Source of the DNA: Paulinella micropora
Taxonomy: Eukaryota; Cercozoa; Imbricatea; Euglyphida; Paulinellidae
Assembly: GCA_019918135.1 (NCBI GenBank)
Contig: WBZZ01006011.1
Location: 123,695-187,694, forward strand
Direction of reading: 5' to 3'
Length of the DNA: 64,000 nucleotides
Part shown: piece after piece, positions 16,782-24,898 of the stretch
Position numbering within the stretch: the stretch's first letter is position 1
Layout: each line of letters opens with the position of its first letter
Notes under the pieces: generated by a model
Told to the model about the DNA's origin: nothing
The model's input: the letters and a program-made list of their open reading frames with translations, nothing else
Databases searched by the model: none
Made by a program: the position numbers and the translations under genes

Positions 16782-19694
16782 CTACCAGCTCGCCCAGCTC
16801 TCACCGTTGTCGGTCGAGGCCAGGATTGCAAAGGTCTCGGGCGCCTGGTAGTAGGGCATCTCCGGCGACGGGTAGCCCGCGCACAGCACCGCGCTGCGCA
16901 GCACGGCACCAGAGGCTGGAAGTGATTCGAGGCGCAGGTACTCCCCGCGCAAATCCACGACGGCTGAGCCATCAGCGCGCAAGATGCGCGGGGTGAGCGC
17001 GGCTTGCGGCGTGGCAGTGCACACGCAAACGCCGGCGCAGGCCGCGCCCGCGTAGCGTCCGTCCTGGTCGGCGCTCTTCCACGAAGTGGACACGTCCAGG
17101 TCTGCCGCCGCGCGCCAAGACGAGGGCAGGGCCAATGAGGTGGAAGAGGCCGAGAGCGCCCAGCCCCTGGCGGGCGCGCCCTCCGCCCCGGGCCCGCCGC
17201 CGTACACCAGCGTGTAGGCGCCGGGGGGCCGAGACACGTGCCCCGCCGCGCAGTCGCAGCGGAAGGAGCCGGCCGTGTTGACGCACGTCTCCGGGGGGGA
17301 GGCGCAGTTGTGCTTGTTCTGGGCGCACTCGTCCACGTCCGGGCAGTACGCAAGCTGCTCCAGCACCAACCGCAACTCGTTCACGTACGCATAGCTGTAG
17401 GCCGCGCCGCCGTTCTCGGTGACCACAAAACGATACGTGCTAAAGGGGATGGCGGTGGCGTTGGGCAGCTCGAGCGTCTCGAAGCCGCTGCCGCCCACCC
17501 GGGCCCAACCACCGGGCCCACTGACGTTGGTCCAGCCCCCCGCGCCCGTCCTGTCCTGGGCCCCCACGACCATGACGCGGCCGGGCAAGCTGTACTGGAC
17601 GTTCACGCTCAGGGAGCGGAGCACAGCGCGGGGGGCGCCCAGGTTGTTGAGCTGCAAGTACTCGCCGTAGAGGCCTGCGCCCGTCTGGGGTGCCGAGGCA
17701 GTCAGTGGCAGGCCGCTGGAGTAGCGGTTCTGGCTGCTCATCCAGGTGCTGCCCGCGGCGGTGCTGCCGTCCATGGCCTCCCAGGGCGGCTTGTCCGCCG
17801 CCATCATGGAAGAGCCCTCCAGCTGCCAGCCCTGGTAGAGTGACGTGGAGCCAAAAACGGCTGTATACCGCAGGGACGGCGCGGGGAGGTAACCTGCGGG
17901 ACACGCGCAGTGGAAAGAGCCAGGAGTATTTACGCACGACTGGTCGCCCCCGCAGTTGTGCCCGCCCGTGGCGCACTCGTCTACGTCGGCGCAGTGCGCC
18001 GCTCCCCACTCTAGCTCCGGCCGCAGCTCTGCTACCGAGGCGTAGCCGGAGCAGCCCGTGCGGGCCGAGCCGCTGTGATTCACGTACGCCGACTCCACAA
18101 TAAAGCGGTACCAGCCCATCGCGGGCGCCGCCTGGCCGAGCTGCAGCTGGCGGCAGCCTGCGCCCCCGCCTGCCTCCCAGGTCCAGGCGTCGCTGCCAGA
18201 GTAGTAGAGGCTGGTCCAGTTTACGCCGTCCGCGCTGCCCACCACGCGCAGCGCTCCCGGCCCCTCGCCGCCCGCGGCGCACAGACTCAGCGCCCGCAGC
18301 GCCGCCGCCACCCCGCCGCTCAGTTCCACGCGGGACAGGCTCAGGTACTCGCCGCGCACTGGCTGCCCCAACCCCTCGACCGGGATCAAGGGCGCAGACG
18401 ACCCCGCCGCGCAGAAACAACTGGTGCAGCCGGGCTGCGAACCCTCCCCGTAGCGGCCGGCCAGGCTCTGCCAGACGGTGCTGCTGTTCAGGTCCAGCGC
18501 GGCACTCGCACCGCCCGGGACTGCTGAAGACGACGGCGACAAAGAGACGGACGAGGAGGAAGAAGAGGCCCACCAACCGCGGAAGGGCCAGGCCGTGGCC
18601 TGGGCTGTGGCCAGCAGGTACCGCCCGGGGGGCTGCGCGCCCAAACCCGCCGGGCACCGACAATACCAGGACACGTTGGTGTTGATGCACAGGTGGTCGG
18701 GCGGGCAGTCGTGCGTGCCCCGGGCGCACTCGTCTGGCGGTTGGCAGCTACGGCGCCGCTCGCGCAGGGTGGGGTTTAGCCAGCCCACGCCCGCCCAGGT
18801 GGCCTCGCACGCGCCTAGCCCAAAGAGGCTAGGCCGCTCGTAGGTCCTATTCACAATGAAGCGGAGCTTGGACCAATAGCGGCCGCCCCAAACACCACCC
18901 CCCGCTGCGCTGTGTCGCACTCCATCGTACCCACTGGCCCACTCGGGCCAAACGTCTTTCGCGTACACGGTCGTCCAGCTGTCCCCGCCGTCGTTGCTCC
19001 CCACCACGCGCAGTCCGGCCACCGAATAGAGCGCGCTGCCGTACGCCCGCTGGTACGGGTACACCGTGAGGCCAGCCAGCCCCATCGGCTTGGCCCCGGC
19101 GGGTGACGTCAGCTCCAGGTATTCCCCCCAGTAGCCGGGGCCCAGGTTGCCGCCCCCGTCTACATTGCGGGTGAAGCTGCCCCTCTGTACGTCCGAAGTC
19201 CGGGTGCAGTCAGCGCCGGACCTGTACGTGTACACACTGCTCTCCCACCCAGTGGCGCTGTCCGCGTCCAGGGCCAGCAGCGCTTCCCCACCTTCTCGGG
19301 AGCTGGAGACGCTTGCCTGCCACCCCAGCGCCTGGGCTTGGGCTGCCCCCCCTTCCCACGTGAACCCGGCCTCAGCCAGGAACGTGCCGGGCTCACAGCT
19401 GGGGTCGGGCGATTCCGACGGCGACGCCGACACCGACACCGACCCCGTTGATGAGGCCGACACCGACACCGACCCCGTTGATGAGGCCGATACCGACACG
19501 GAACCCGTTGGGGAAGCAGACATTGACCCCGTCTCCGAGGCAGAACTCGACATCGACACCGACCCCGTCGGGGAACCCGACCCAGACACCGAATCTGACG
19601 GGGTGGCGGAAGCAAAGCTAGAAAACGACGGGGTGGGTGAGATAAAGCTGGAGGCAGACGCCAGCAGGGCTGAACCTCGCATACACCGAAACAA
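16782..19694 (-). CDS. EGF/discoidin surface protein B
   Basis: A 970-codon ORF. After a short hydrophobic start it has a Ser/Thr stalk of SVSVSASSTGSVSVSA-type repeats and the SESPDPSCEPG boundary, then repeated pairs of F5/8-C-like domain plus EGF_CA domain; the EGF starts are [37 protein letters not shown] and DVDECAQNKHNCASPPETCV. It is the clear paralogue of protein A (same order, same boundary phrase) but lacks the BspA-like part. The signal peptide is weaker (MFRCMRGSALLASASSFIS). Likely secreted or membrane-displayed and N-glycosylated. Convergent evolution is unlikely given the shared phrases. Confidence 0.85.
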   Translation of the reverse strand: MFRCMRGSALLASASSFISPTPSFSSFASATPSDSVSGSGSPTGSVSMSSSASETGSMSASPTGSVSVSASSTGSVSVSASSTGSVSVSASPSESPDPSCEPGTFLAEAGFTWEGGAAQAQALGWQASVSSSREGGEALLALDADSATGWESSVYTYRSGADCTRTSDVQRGSFTRNVDGGGNLGPGYWGEYLELTSPAGAKPMGLAGLTVYPYQRAYGSALYSVAGLRVVGSNDGGDSWTTVYAKDVWPEWASGYDGVRHSAAGGGVWGGRYWSKLRFIVNRTYERPSLFGLGACEATWAGVGWLNPTLRERRRSCQPPDECARGTHDCPPDHLCINTNVSWYCRCPAGLGAQPPGRYLLATAQATAWPFRGWWASSSSSSVSLSPSSSAVPGGASAALDLNSSTVWQSLAGRYGEGSQPGCTSCFCAAGSSAPLIPVEGLGQPVRGEYLSLSRVELSGGVAAALRALSLCAAGGEGPGALRVVGSADGVNWTSLYYSGSDAWTWEAGGGAGCRQLQLGQAAPAMGWYRFIVESAYVNHSGSARTGCSGYASVAELRPELEWGAAHCADVDECATGGHNCGGDQSCVNTPGSFHCACPAGYLPAPSLRYTAVFGSTSLYQGWQLEGSSMMAADKPPWEAMDGSTAAGSTWMSSQNRYSSGLPLTASAPQTGAGLYGEYLQLNNLGAPRAVLRSLSVNVQYSLPGRVMVVGAQDRTGAGGWTNVSGPGGWARVGGSGFETLELPNATAIPFSTYRFVVTENGGAAYSYAYVNELRLVLEQLAYCPDVDECAQNKHNCASPPETCVNTAGSFRCDCAAGHVSRPPGAYTLVYGGGPGAEGAPARGWALSASSTSLALPSSWRAAADLDVSTSWKSADQDGRYAGAACAGVCVCTATPQAALTPRILRADGSAVVDLRGEYLRLESLPASGAVLRSAVLCAGYPSPEMPYYQAPETFAILASTDNGESWASW

Positions 19695-19921
19695 ATGCTG
19701 ACCATTCCGTCAGGCGTCCTTTGTCGAAAAGGGCAATGCACAAACCGAGTTTTCCGGTAGGACTGCCTTTTTAAGCCATATCACACCCAAAATTCTTTTT
19801 TTTTCAGATCGGCGAGCAGAGGCAAGGAAGCCCGCGGTCTTGACGACGACGGGGGGAGGGAGGGGGGGCCTCTTAATCTCCCTTCTTCTCTCTTATCTAA
19901 AGGGAGGAAAGGTCATTTTAA
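19695..19921. other. Divergent promoter region with GATATGGCC motif
   Basis: The spacer lies between two diverging genes. A copy of the recurring motif (ACTGCCTTTTTAAGCCATAT) lies at 19757-19784, followed by a T run and G-rich DNA (19850-19870). Both genes are probably transcribed outward from here. Confidence 0.4.
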
Positions 19922-20656
19922 ATGCAAGAGTGCGGCTTCCGCACCTTTGCGCCGCGCCAGGCCGCGGAGCGCGGCGGCGGCAAGATCTGTCGCTTGAGCC
20001 AGCTGTGGCCGCGGACTAGCGATCTACCGCCAGACCAAGAGGTCGTACATTTTTATCAACGCTACTACAAAAATCCCAGGGCGCTGCACGACTGTTGCTT
20101 GGTGTTATACCCCGCCAGTCGTGACAGGTGGCAGCAAAGTCTACTCAACAAGCTCCAGAATAATTGCCGGCAGTGGCACCTCGTACTCTATAACGCGAGC
20201 AAGCAAACGCTATCCGCCGCCGTTTGGGCAAGTTGGCTAGCAAAGGCTGGAGTCCCGGCCGCGAGGCTGCACTCCTTCTGTCGTACTTTGGAAATGATCA
20301 ACGGGCCTGTCCATAGTTATTGGGACCTGACTCAACCTGTCGAGAGGCTCTGGGCTGCTACCGGAAAACCTACAGACGGGGAAAACGGCGGCGGGGCTGC
20401 CAATAACAGTGGAGAAAACCTCCATGCTAACGTCGTTGCTCGTCCTTTTGGTACGCCAGAAGCAAACGATCATGCTAACGTCGGTGCTCGTCCTTTTGGT
20501 ACGCCAGAAGCAAACGATCATGCTAACGTCGGTGCTCCTCCTTCTGGTACGCCAGACGTAAACGGTGATGCTGACAGCGATGATCTTCCTTTTGGTACGA
20601 CAACATTGCAGCGCCAAGAAGGCACTTATAATGAAACAACAAGCTTAAATAGATAA
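19922..20656 (+). CDS. Unknown protein with 16-residue C-terminal repeats
   Basis: A 244-residue protein from ATG 19922. Residues 1-150 form a compact-looking, Trp- and Arg-rich domain (FYQRYYKNPRALHDCCLVLY, WASWLAKAGV) that I do not recognise. The C-terminus has three near-identical 16-residue units (HANVVARPFGTPEAND) coded by 48-bp direct repeats at about 20432-20575, then a degenerate fourth. The tail is probably disordered and expands by slippage. An A/T palindrome and a G/C palindrome follow the stop. Confidence 0.75.
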   Translation: MQECGFRTFAPRQAAERGGGKICRLSQLWPRTSDLPPDQEVVHFYQRYYKNPRALHDCCLVLYPASRDRWQQSLLNKLQNNCRQWHLVLYNASKQTLSAAVWASWLAKAGVPAARLHSFCRTLEMINGPVHSYWDLTQPVERLWAATGKPTDGENGGGAANNSGENLHANVVARPFGTPEANDHANVGARPFGTPEANDHANVGAPPSGTPDVNGDADSDDLPFGTTTLQRQEGTYNETTSLNR

Positions 20657-20701
20657 GACTATTAACTTGCTAGGCTAAAAAGAAACTGTTTTTGGCAATG
20701 A

Positions 20702-20769
20702 TTTTTTATTATTTAATAAAAAAGGGTGGTAGGGATGAGGAGGGGGGGGGCGCCCCCCCCCCCCCCCCC
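20702..20769. terminator. A/T palindrome plus G/C hairpin after the 19922-20656 gene
   Basis: An A/T-rich self-complementary stretch (20702-20722, with TTTAATAAA) is followed by nine G then C-G-C and a C run (20742-20769) that can form a very stable stem. Position just 3' of a stop suggests a transcript-end signal. Equivalent G/C stems lie at many other gene ends here. Confidence 0.45.
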
Positions 20770-20823
20770 AAGAGGCACTGAACACAGGGGTCATAATTCG
20801 CGCTGCTGTGTGTGTGTCATACA

Positions 20824-21333
20824 ATGCCGGCGCGAGTGAAGACTTCAGCTATGGCTGCCACGGGCACGGCAGCGCCAAGAAAGTCTCTGGGCGAAGCAGA
20901 GGCCACGAACGCCAAGCGCCAGCTTGGCGTGGCTGCCGAGCCAACAAGCCGCAGCAAGAAAGCCAAGACAGTGCCGACCGCCGCCGCCGAGTTCACCTTG
21001 GTTCTGCGCAATGACAAAGCAGTCGACAAGCCCTGGTGTGATCAACGGAAGCAGTGCCGCCAAATCTACGAAGACATTGCAGGCTCCGAGGAAGATTTGG
21101 CAGAGCTATGTCGCGAGGTTGCGGGGTGCAAGGAGGATGAGCTGCGTGCCTTGAACTCGAAGCTACTGCAAGCTCTGGTAGGTGCGAGTGCCATAGCAGA
21201 GTCTCACAAATCGGTTATGAAAGTAATTACGGAACTGGGGTGCGAGAGCTGTTCTTATTACCCCTGCGAGGAGTGCGGAGAGCTCAACCACGCCGAGGGC
21301 AGCGACAAAAGCGTCTGTGGTTCAGTCCAATGA
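20824..21333 (+). CDS. Small basic-tailed protein with C-terminal Cys cluster
   Basis: A 169-residue protein from ATG 20824. The first 55 residues are basic and low in complexity (AAPRKSLGEAEATNAKRQLG, SRSKKAKTVP), like an unstructured nuclear or chromatin-binding tail. The middle is helical, and the end holds a Cys-rich cluster (CESCSYYPCEECGEL) that could bind zinc. The tail contains a TAAPRKS phrase loosely like histone H3 residues 11-18 and 27-28, which I regard as too weak to call. Function unknown. Confidence 0.7.
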   Translation: MPARVKTSAMAATGTAAPRKSLGEAEATNAKRQLGVAAEPTSRSKKAKTVPTAAAEFTLVLRNDKAVDKPWCDQRKQCRQIYEDIAGSEEDLAELCREVAGCKEDELRALNSKLLQALVGASAIAESHKSVMKVITELGCESCSYYPCEECGELNHAEGSDKSVCGSVQ

Positions 21334-21619
21334 GCTTCAGCTCGCCAAGTTTGTGCTAAGCAGTTCTGCCACGAAATTAAAACAGAAGGCAAGATACTGC
21401 AAAACTCTGTGTGTGTAGCAACGGCCAGACCTGTTTTGTAATTTTAATACTATTCCGCGGTAATTCGTACTTGACCCGCCCTTGCCACAGCCCGTGGCGT
21501 TTAGGAATCACATACTCTTCTCTTAGTTTTCAGTGCCGAAGATTAAAACTTTGTCAAGTATTTCGTTTTATTAATTCTTTTACACTGGCGAAGCGCGCTC
21601 CTGCTTCTCCCCCTTCCTG
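21334..21619. other. Spacer between converging genes
   Basis: AT-richer DNA with GATTAAAA and T-rich stretches that could serve as polyadenylation signals for both flanking genes. No ORF here has convincing composition. Confidence 0.3.
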
Positions 21620-22501
21620 CTAGCAACCGCGCAGCCTGGCTGTTAGATAGACCCTGTCGCCAGGGCGCACCCACGTCGTTGCCGATAACCACAGGTCGGG
21701 GATGTTTCCCCATTTGACTCCGGCTCCGTCAGTTAAGTGGGCGTAGCTTGCGTCGGTAGTAGCTGCAGGGGAGATGCTCATGCGCTGCATATCCAAAGGC
21801 CAGCCACAGGCTGGGCTTGCGTACAGCAATAATCGAACAGCAAGGGCTGTGGTCTCGTTAGGCACTCGAAGCCGGAGGTTGGATCCGTTCATCATTTTGA
21901 CCTCTAGTTCGCGAACCGCCAATTCACTTGCGTGCGGACAGAGACAGACGAAACACAGCGGTAGCAGCGCGGCGTCTTCGCTCGAGGCAGCCACGTAGCC
22001 TACTGGCATCCGCTGGTAGTTTGGGCGGGGCAGCCCCACGCAGACCACGTGCTCTGCCACCTCGGAGGGAACCTCGGCTCGGAAAGCCTCTAGAAGACGC
22101 GAGACGACGGTGCTCAAGCGGGTCTCTGTCCAGTGCCGAAGCGGCACGGACAGTGTGCGCCTGTAGACCGCCGCCAGCGGCTCGCCGCCCTCAAAGTGGG
22201 GGGGGGGGGGGGGGGGCTGCGCGGGGCCGCGACAGGCGCAGTGCAGATGATGCAGCATGCCCTGCATCTGAACAACCTCGGTAGCCAGGCGCGTTCGTAC
22301 CTCTGGGTGCAGCGGCCCGAATTGCAGGGGCTCCGGGGGAAGAGGGGAGGAGCTGCCGCCCAAGTCCGACGAGAGCCAAGCAGTTGCTGCCAGATTGGGC
22401 AAAGTGCAGCCCGGGGGCAGACATCGTCCAGGAACCTGCAACCCAGCCGCGTCGCGTCTGCGAGGGCCAGCGCGCCCTGTGACCAGGAGGCCGGGCGGCA
22501 C
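21620..22501 (-). CDS. C-terminal segment of the GRDP-like locus
   Basis: A 293-codon ORF. From about residue 45 it reads as good protein: helical LHPEVRTRLATEVVQMQGML, a proline run, then VSRLLEAFRAEVPSEVAEH and a mixed C-terminus (VKWGNIPDLWLSATTWVRPG). The first 45 residues overlap the upstream ORF and are probably not used. It follows the GRDP-like N-terminal region on the same strand and probably belongs to it. Confidence 0.65.
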   Translation of the reverse strand: MPPGLLVTGRAGPRRRDAAGLQVPGRCLPPGCTLPNLAATAWLSSDLGGSSSPLPPEPLQFGPLHPEVRTRLATEVVQMQGMLHHLHCACRGPAQPPPPPPHFEGGEPLAAVYRRTLSVPLRHWTETRLSTVVSRLLEAFRAEVPSEVAEHVVCVGLPRPNYQRMPVGYVAASSEDAALLPLCFVCLCPHASELAVRELEVKMMNGSNLRLRVPNETTALAVRLLLYASPACGWPLDMQRMSISPAATTDASYAHLTDGAGVKWGNIPDLWLSATTWVRPGDRVYLTARLRGC

Positions 22502-23490
22502 AAGCTAGTTGCATACCGATGGCCGCTCCGCCAGCCTGTGTGATCCGTGGCAACCACATAACGGGTTCGCGCGACCGGCGCCGCTGCCTCGTGGTTAAAC
22601 ACAAGCCAGCGCTCCTCCGCCTGCGCAAAGCTAGGGTCAAAGCCTAGCGCTTGCAGAACACGCGCAAAAGCAGTGGCAGTGGAAGGCGACTTCCAGGCTC
22701 TCCAAGCGGACTGGTAGGCCTCGCGGTCCACTGCGACGGCGCGCCCCTGCACACGTGGCTGCGCGAGCGCCAGCACGTCGTCCACCCACTCCGTAAACTC
22801 CTTGTCCACTGCCGACACGGCCGGCACGTCCAGATACGCCAGGGGCTCCTTGTTCAACTGAGCGCCGTCGGGGCCTAGCACCAGCTTCAGGCAAAGCCGC
22901 AGCGGGTGGGAACTCTGCTGCTGGGGCCCAGTCGGCTGCGAAGGACTGCGCAGCACCACCGCGTCGTCGTTTGCGAGCGCGGGGCCCTGCGCGGGTGGTA
23001 GTGGGTACGTCGGCAGCACTTCCTTGTACTTGCGTGTGTAATTTTCTGCCAAGGCCTGTTGTCGTGGTGCCTGTGCCAGCGGCCCGCCGGGCACCACGGT
23101 GCTGTGCGCAATAGGTCTGCCTACCAGCAGGTGGCAGCAGCTTGCGTAGTTTTCCATCTCCAGTAGGTGCCAGTGCCAGATTGAGTCCAGCCAGGGCAGG
23201 GGCGACAAATTCGCATCCTTGGCACGCAGAAGAAGGAATCTGACGTACACCTTCAGCAGCTCGATCCGCCCTGCCCCGGTCTGCGTTTCCAGCTCCAACC
23301 AGAACGGCAGTGCTAAGAATTCGCGCAGTGCCTCCACTAGCCGCGGAGCTGAGCGTGTGCACAACTCGCGCCTGAGCCAGTTGGCGCAGTCGGGCCACAC
23401 AGCCCCTGCCCGGCCTGGGGCTTGCTTGGATTCTCGCGTCCGAATACGCTCGGAACGACGAAGTTTTCTCGGTGGGCCTTGAACAGACAT
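22114..23490 (-). CDS. GRDP-like (DUF1399-type) protein
   Basis: It starts at ATG 23490 (MSVQGPPRKLRRSERIRTRE); an extension to 23658 reads GC palindromes and was rejected. The diagnostic part is SIWHWHLLEMENYASCCHLL followed by GRPIAHS, matching the W-H-x-H-x-L...Y...C...G...H signature of glycine-rich domain-containing (GRDP-like) proteins, known from plants, fungi and protists and of uncertain function. A YTRKYKEVLPTYP phrase after it fits the family's second motif. The last third runs out of frame with the 21620-22501 segment, which probably carries the real C-terminus. Overall locus about 620 residues. Confidence 0.75.
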   Translation of the reverse strand: MSVQGPPRKLRRSERIRTRESKQAPGRAGAVWPDCANWLRRELCTRSAPRLVEALREFLALPFWLELETQTGAGRIELLKVYVRFLLLRAKDANLSPLPWLDSIWHWHLLEMENYASCCHLLVGRPIAHSTVVPGGPLAQAPRQQALAENYTRKYKEVLPTYPLPPAQGPALANDDAVVLRSPSQPTGPQQQSSHPLRLCLKLVLGPDGAQLNKEPLAYLDVPAVSAVDKEFTEWVDDVLALAQPRVQGRAVAVDREAYQSAWRAWKSPSTATAFARVLQALGFDPSFAQAEERWLVFNHEAAAPVARTRYVVATDHTGWRSGHRYATSLCRPASWSQGALALADATRLGCRFLDDVCPRAALCPIWQQLLGSRRTWAAAPPLFPRSPCNSGRCTQRYERAWLPRLFRCRACCIICTAPVAAPRSPPPPPPTLRAASRWRRSTGAHCPCRFGTGQRPA

Positions 23491-23587
23491 CTCTGCCTCG
23501 AATAATAGAAAGAAAGCACACAAATCCTTTTTTCTTTCGAAAAACAAGGAAACAGTTCGGAAAAACAGGAGGGGTGTGTGTTGCACA

Positions 23588-23646
23588 AAGGGGGGGGGCG
23601 CCCCCCCTTTTGCATATGGAGGGGGGGGGGGGCGCCCCCCCCCCCT
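23588..23646. repeat. Two G/C palindromes in the divergent spacer
   Basis: Two successive runs of G followed by C-G-C and C (23588-23610 and 23621-23646), the first flanked by AAA/TTT so that it is a perfect palindrome. They lie between the divergent GRDP-like and H3-tail genes. Confidence 0.6.
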
Positions 23647-23720
23647 TGGGTGTGCCACTTGCGCAACACACCAGCTCTGGACGCCTCATTTTCTAGCTTG
23701 AATCGAGGGGACCACCAAGC

Positions 23721-24107
23721 ATGGCGCGAACCAAGCAAACAGCTCGTACCTCTACAGGAGGCAAAGCGCCCAATAAACATGTGCCCGCGCGCAAGAAGCG
23801 CAGAATTGCCACCGAGGTCGAAATCAAGGTGAGCAGCGATCACCACAATGGGAGCCTGGAGCTCAGACTAACAGGCAATTATTGGTATCACCCTGGCGCT
23901 CTGGACCTTCTCAAGAAGAAGTTGGCAGATGTTGAGCAGCAAGCATTGGCAGCTTACGAAGAGTCCATGCGTCACTTGCACAGAACCGACGATATGGAGG
24001 AAATCCAAGCTCATTTGGAACATTTGCAGAAGGACTCGCAATCGACCTTAAGGACCTCCGTGCTTGTGCACGGCCACGACGACGATGATGATGCTGCTGA
24101 GCATTAG
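23721..24107 (+). CDS. Histone H3-tail mimic protein
   Basis: A 128-residue protein from ATG 23721. After Met removal it starts ARTKQTARTSTGGKAPNKH, matching 16 of the first 19 residues of histone H3; the changes are K9 to T, R17 to N and Q19 to H. K4, K14, K18, R2 and R8 are kept. A basic ARKKRR stretch follows. Then WYHPGALDLLKKKL resembles the H3 alpha-N region (YRPGTVALREI), but the remaining helical part (residues 65-115) does not follow the H3 histone fold, and the C-terminus is a run of aspartates. It is therefore not a normal nucleosomal H3. Likely reader or writer competition in the nucleus (inference). Confidence 0.85.
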   Translation: MARTKQTARTSTGGKAPNKHVPARKKRRIATEVEIKVSSDHHNGSLELRLTGNYWYHPGALDLLKKKLADVEQQALAAYEESMRHLHRTDDMEEIQAHLEHLQKDSQSTLRTSVLVHGHDDDDDAAEH

Positions 24108-24111
24108 TTTT

Positions 24112-24520
24112 AGTAAGGAGGCAGGCCTCCAAGTCAGATGTAATGTTATTCAAATAAATAAATTTCAAACTCGGACCCCCTAGCGCGTACTGGGGAAAAC
24201 ACACCCAAACAATTTGGCGACAAATTTTAATTCGAGAAACGGAAAAGCGAAAAAGTCCAGTTTGCAAAGAAACTTATAAGGAAAGCGTCGGGGGAGGGGG
24301 TCGCCCTTTCCCTTTCCCCCCCCCCCCTCCCCTTCTTTCTCTCCCCCCCCTCCCCCCTCCCCTTCTCCTCCCGCCCCCTCTTCCCCCGAAGAAGGAGAAG
24401 GGGAGGGGAGGGGAGGGGGGGGAGAGAAAAGGGGGAGGGAAAGGGGGAGGAGGGGGGAGGGTTATGTAATTTAGACCAAAACCCAATCCTGGCTCAGAAT
24501 TCGGGTTGTTATAAAAAAAG
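24112..24520 (+). promoter_or_regulatory. Duplicated leader with TATA-like box
   Basis: This leader is repeated at 27418-27750 with high identity (AAGTCAGATGTAATGTTATT, then TTTGGCGACAAATTTTAATT). It ends in TTATAAAAAAAG (24509-24520), about 25 bases before the start codon. In the second copy the box is TATATAAAA at 27742-27750. Conservation and spacing suggest a core promoter. The middle holds pyrimidine and purine runs. Confidence 0.5.
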
Positions 24521-24544
24521 AGAGACACAGGACCATCAAAGACC

Positions 24545-24898
24545 ATGAACGAGCAGCAACTGCAACCTTTCGAAGCTGCGCCTGCCGCCCTTTCCACGGC
24601 GTCGCTGGCACCAGTCAGATCGGATGGCAGCTCTGATCCAATCCATGTTTTGCAAGAAAATGAAATTCTCATGAAACTCGCCCCCAAAGATTTTGCTAAA
24701 ATCAGACGCGCCCCGGGCGAGTACTTTTGCATTACGGACGCCATTTCTCTTTTTACCGAGTGTTCTGACGAGTCGGCCAGAAAAAAGTGGTCTCGTGTGT
24801 GGCCCCGGGTGGCACCAAAGCCACAAAAGTCAGCGTGTCCTAACGTCGCCCTCCACGAAAAAGGTGGTGCCGGGTGGCACTCTGAAAAAACCCGGTGA
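24545..24898 (+). CDS. BRO/KilA-N-like DNA-binding N-terminal segment
   Basis: From ATG 24545 the first 80 residues are almost identical to the 27777 gene (LAPKDFAKIRRAPGEYFCIT, DAISLFTECSDESARKKWSR). The pattern of a TDAI turn, a small-residue loop with W-x-R, then a basic F-P/L-R-G segment and a terminal helix matches the BRO-N/KilA-N-like domain common in large DNA viruses and their hosts. Coding signal moves to the frame of 24895-26067 in the region where the two ORFs overlap. Confidence 0.65.
   Translation: MNEQQLQPFEAAPAALSTASLAPVRSDGSSDPIHVLQENEILMKLAPKDFAKIRRAPGEYFCITDAISLFTECSDESARKKWSRVWPRVAPKPQKSACPNVALHEKGGAGWHSEKTR

Noticed and set aside
20824-21000. Second histone-tail mimic (AAPRKS phrase)
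   Set aside because: Only a short low-complexity resemblance to H3; it does not start at residue 1 and lacks the ordered lysines.
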